Shown piece by piece: positions 5,383-5,486 of a stretch of DNA of 5,486 nt. The notes below the pieces were generated by a model. The model was not told the origin of the DNA. It ran no database searches and was given only the letters and a program-made list of their open reading frames with translations. Source of the stretch: Nitrospira sp. (lineage in GTDB: Bacteria; Nitrospirota; Nitrospiria; Nitrospirales; Nitrospiraceae); assembly GCA_020697375.1 (NCBI GenBank), contig JAJFBJ010000235.1, positions 1 to 5,486 of the forward strand, written 5' to 3'. A program made the position numbers and the translations under genes. Each line of letters starts with the position of its first letter. The stretch's first letter is position 1.

Positions 5383-5440
5383 AACGAAAAGCGCGGTGGA
5401 GACTAGGTTTCCCATCGCGCGACATCCCGAGAGGCCAGGC

Positions 5441-5486
5441 ATGAGCGACCAGAACAATCCGTATGGCGGCAGCCCCTATGCGGCGA
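5441..5486 (+). CDS. Probable thioredoxin-domain (CnoX/YbbN-like) protein, first 15 codons only
   Basis: An ATG at 5441 with GAGG at 5431-5434 (6-base gap) opens MSDQNNPYGGSPYAA and runs off the window. This N-terminus, a disordered Asn/Gly/Tyr-rich leader, resembles that of rhizobial thioredoxin-TPR proteins of the CnoX/YbbN type, which are holdase-type chaperones for thermolabile or chlorine-oxidised proteins. The recalled gene order ProX, thioredoxin, Lon-substrate-binding-domain protein supports this. No catalytic or fold-defining residue is visible yet, so the assignment rests on resemblance of the leader and on context. Confidence 0.6.
   Translation, partial: MSDQNNPYGGSPYAA

Noticed and set aside
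4672..5457. 261-codon minus-strand open frame across proX
   Set aside because: It is antisense to ProX, whose family motifs are clear; composition is typical of a shadow frame.
1..5486. CRISPR array, tRNA/rRNA gene, toxin-antitoxin or defence operon
   Set aside because: No regularly spaced repeats, no tRNA-like cloverleaf and no pair of small genes with such features were seen on either strand.

Overview
The window looks like chromosomal DNA of an alphaproteobacterium of the order Hyphomicrobiales (Rhizobiales), most likely Mesorhizobium or a close relative. The grounds are high GC, an HWE-type sensor kinase with the motif FLAGGGEMG, a ProX gene followed by a thioredoxin-like start beginning MSDQNNPYGG, IS481-family elements, and two promoters matching the alphaproteobacterial general-stress sigma factor (EcfG/RpoE2/SigT; GGAAC-N16-CGTT). 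The genus is an inference from remembered protein sequences, not from a search.

Layout. Positions 2-733 (minus) hold the N-terminal 244 codons of a YihY/BrkB-family membrane protein that runs off the left edge. Positions 1156-1521 (plus) encode a small exported class I cytochrome c. The two genes diverge from a ~420-bp interval, and each has a perfect GGAAC-N16-CGTT promoter at a sensible distance from its start. They therefore look like two separately transcribed members of the general stress regulon.

Positions 1522-3345 are a decaying stretch. A frameshifted N-terminal stub of one IS481-type transposase (1603-about 1785, plus) has its start codon and Shine-Dalgarno inside a long inverted repeat. 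It faces an HWE histidine kinase gene (3267-1941, minus). That kinase keeps its two PAS-like sensor regions, its H-box and the tail of its ATPase domain. It has lost the N-box/G1 part of the ATPase domain and changes frame at about 2100, so it is a pseudogene.

Positions about 3346-4630 carry a second, different IS481-family element. Its left end has three copies of a 17-bp motif forming a large imperfect palindrome. Its transposase has a complete DDE triad, and a perfect 32-bp palindrome lies in its helix-turn-helix coding sequence. Its right end is missing. Because of that truncation the transposase frame has no stop of its own and stays open for 237 bp of flanking DNA. It then continues in frame through the whole of proX (4868-5365), giving one 637-codon open frame. 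ProX, a trans-editing factor for mischarged tRNA-Pro, very probably starts at its own ATG from its own promoter. A second gene, probably a thioredoxin-domain (CnoX/YbbN-like) protein, begins at 5441 and leaves the window.

No new multi-gene system is visible. The most interesting signals are the paired stress promoters, the palindromes associated with both IS481 elements, the precisely deleted kinase and the transposase-ProX open frame.
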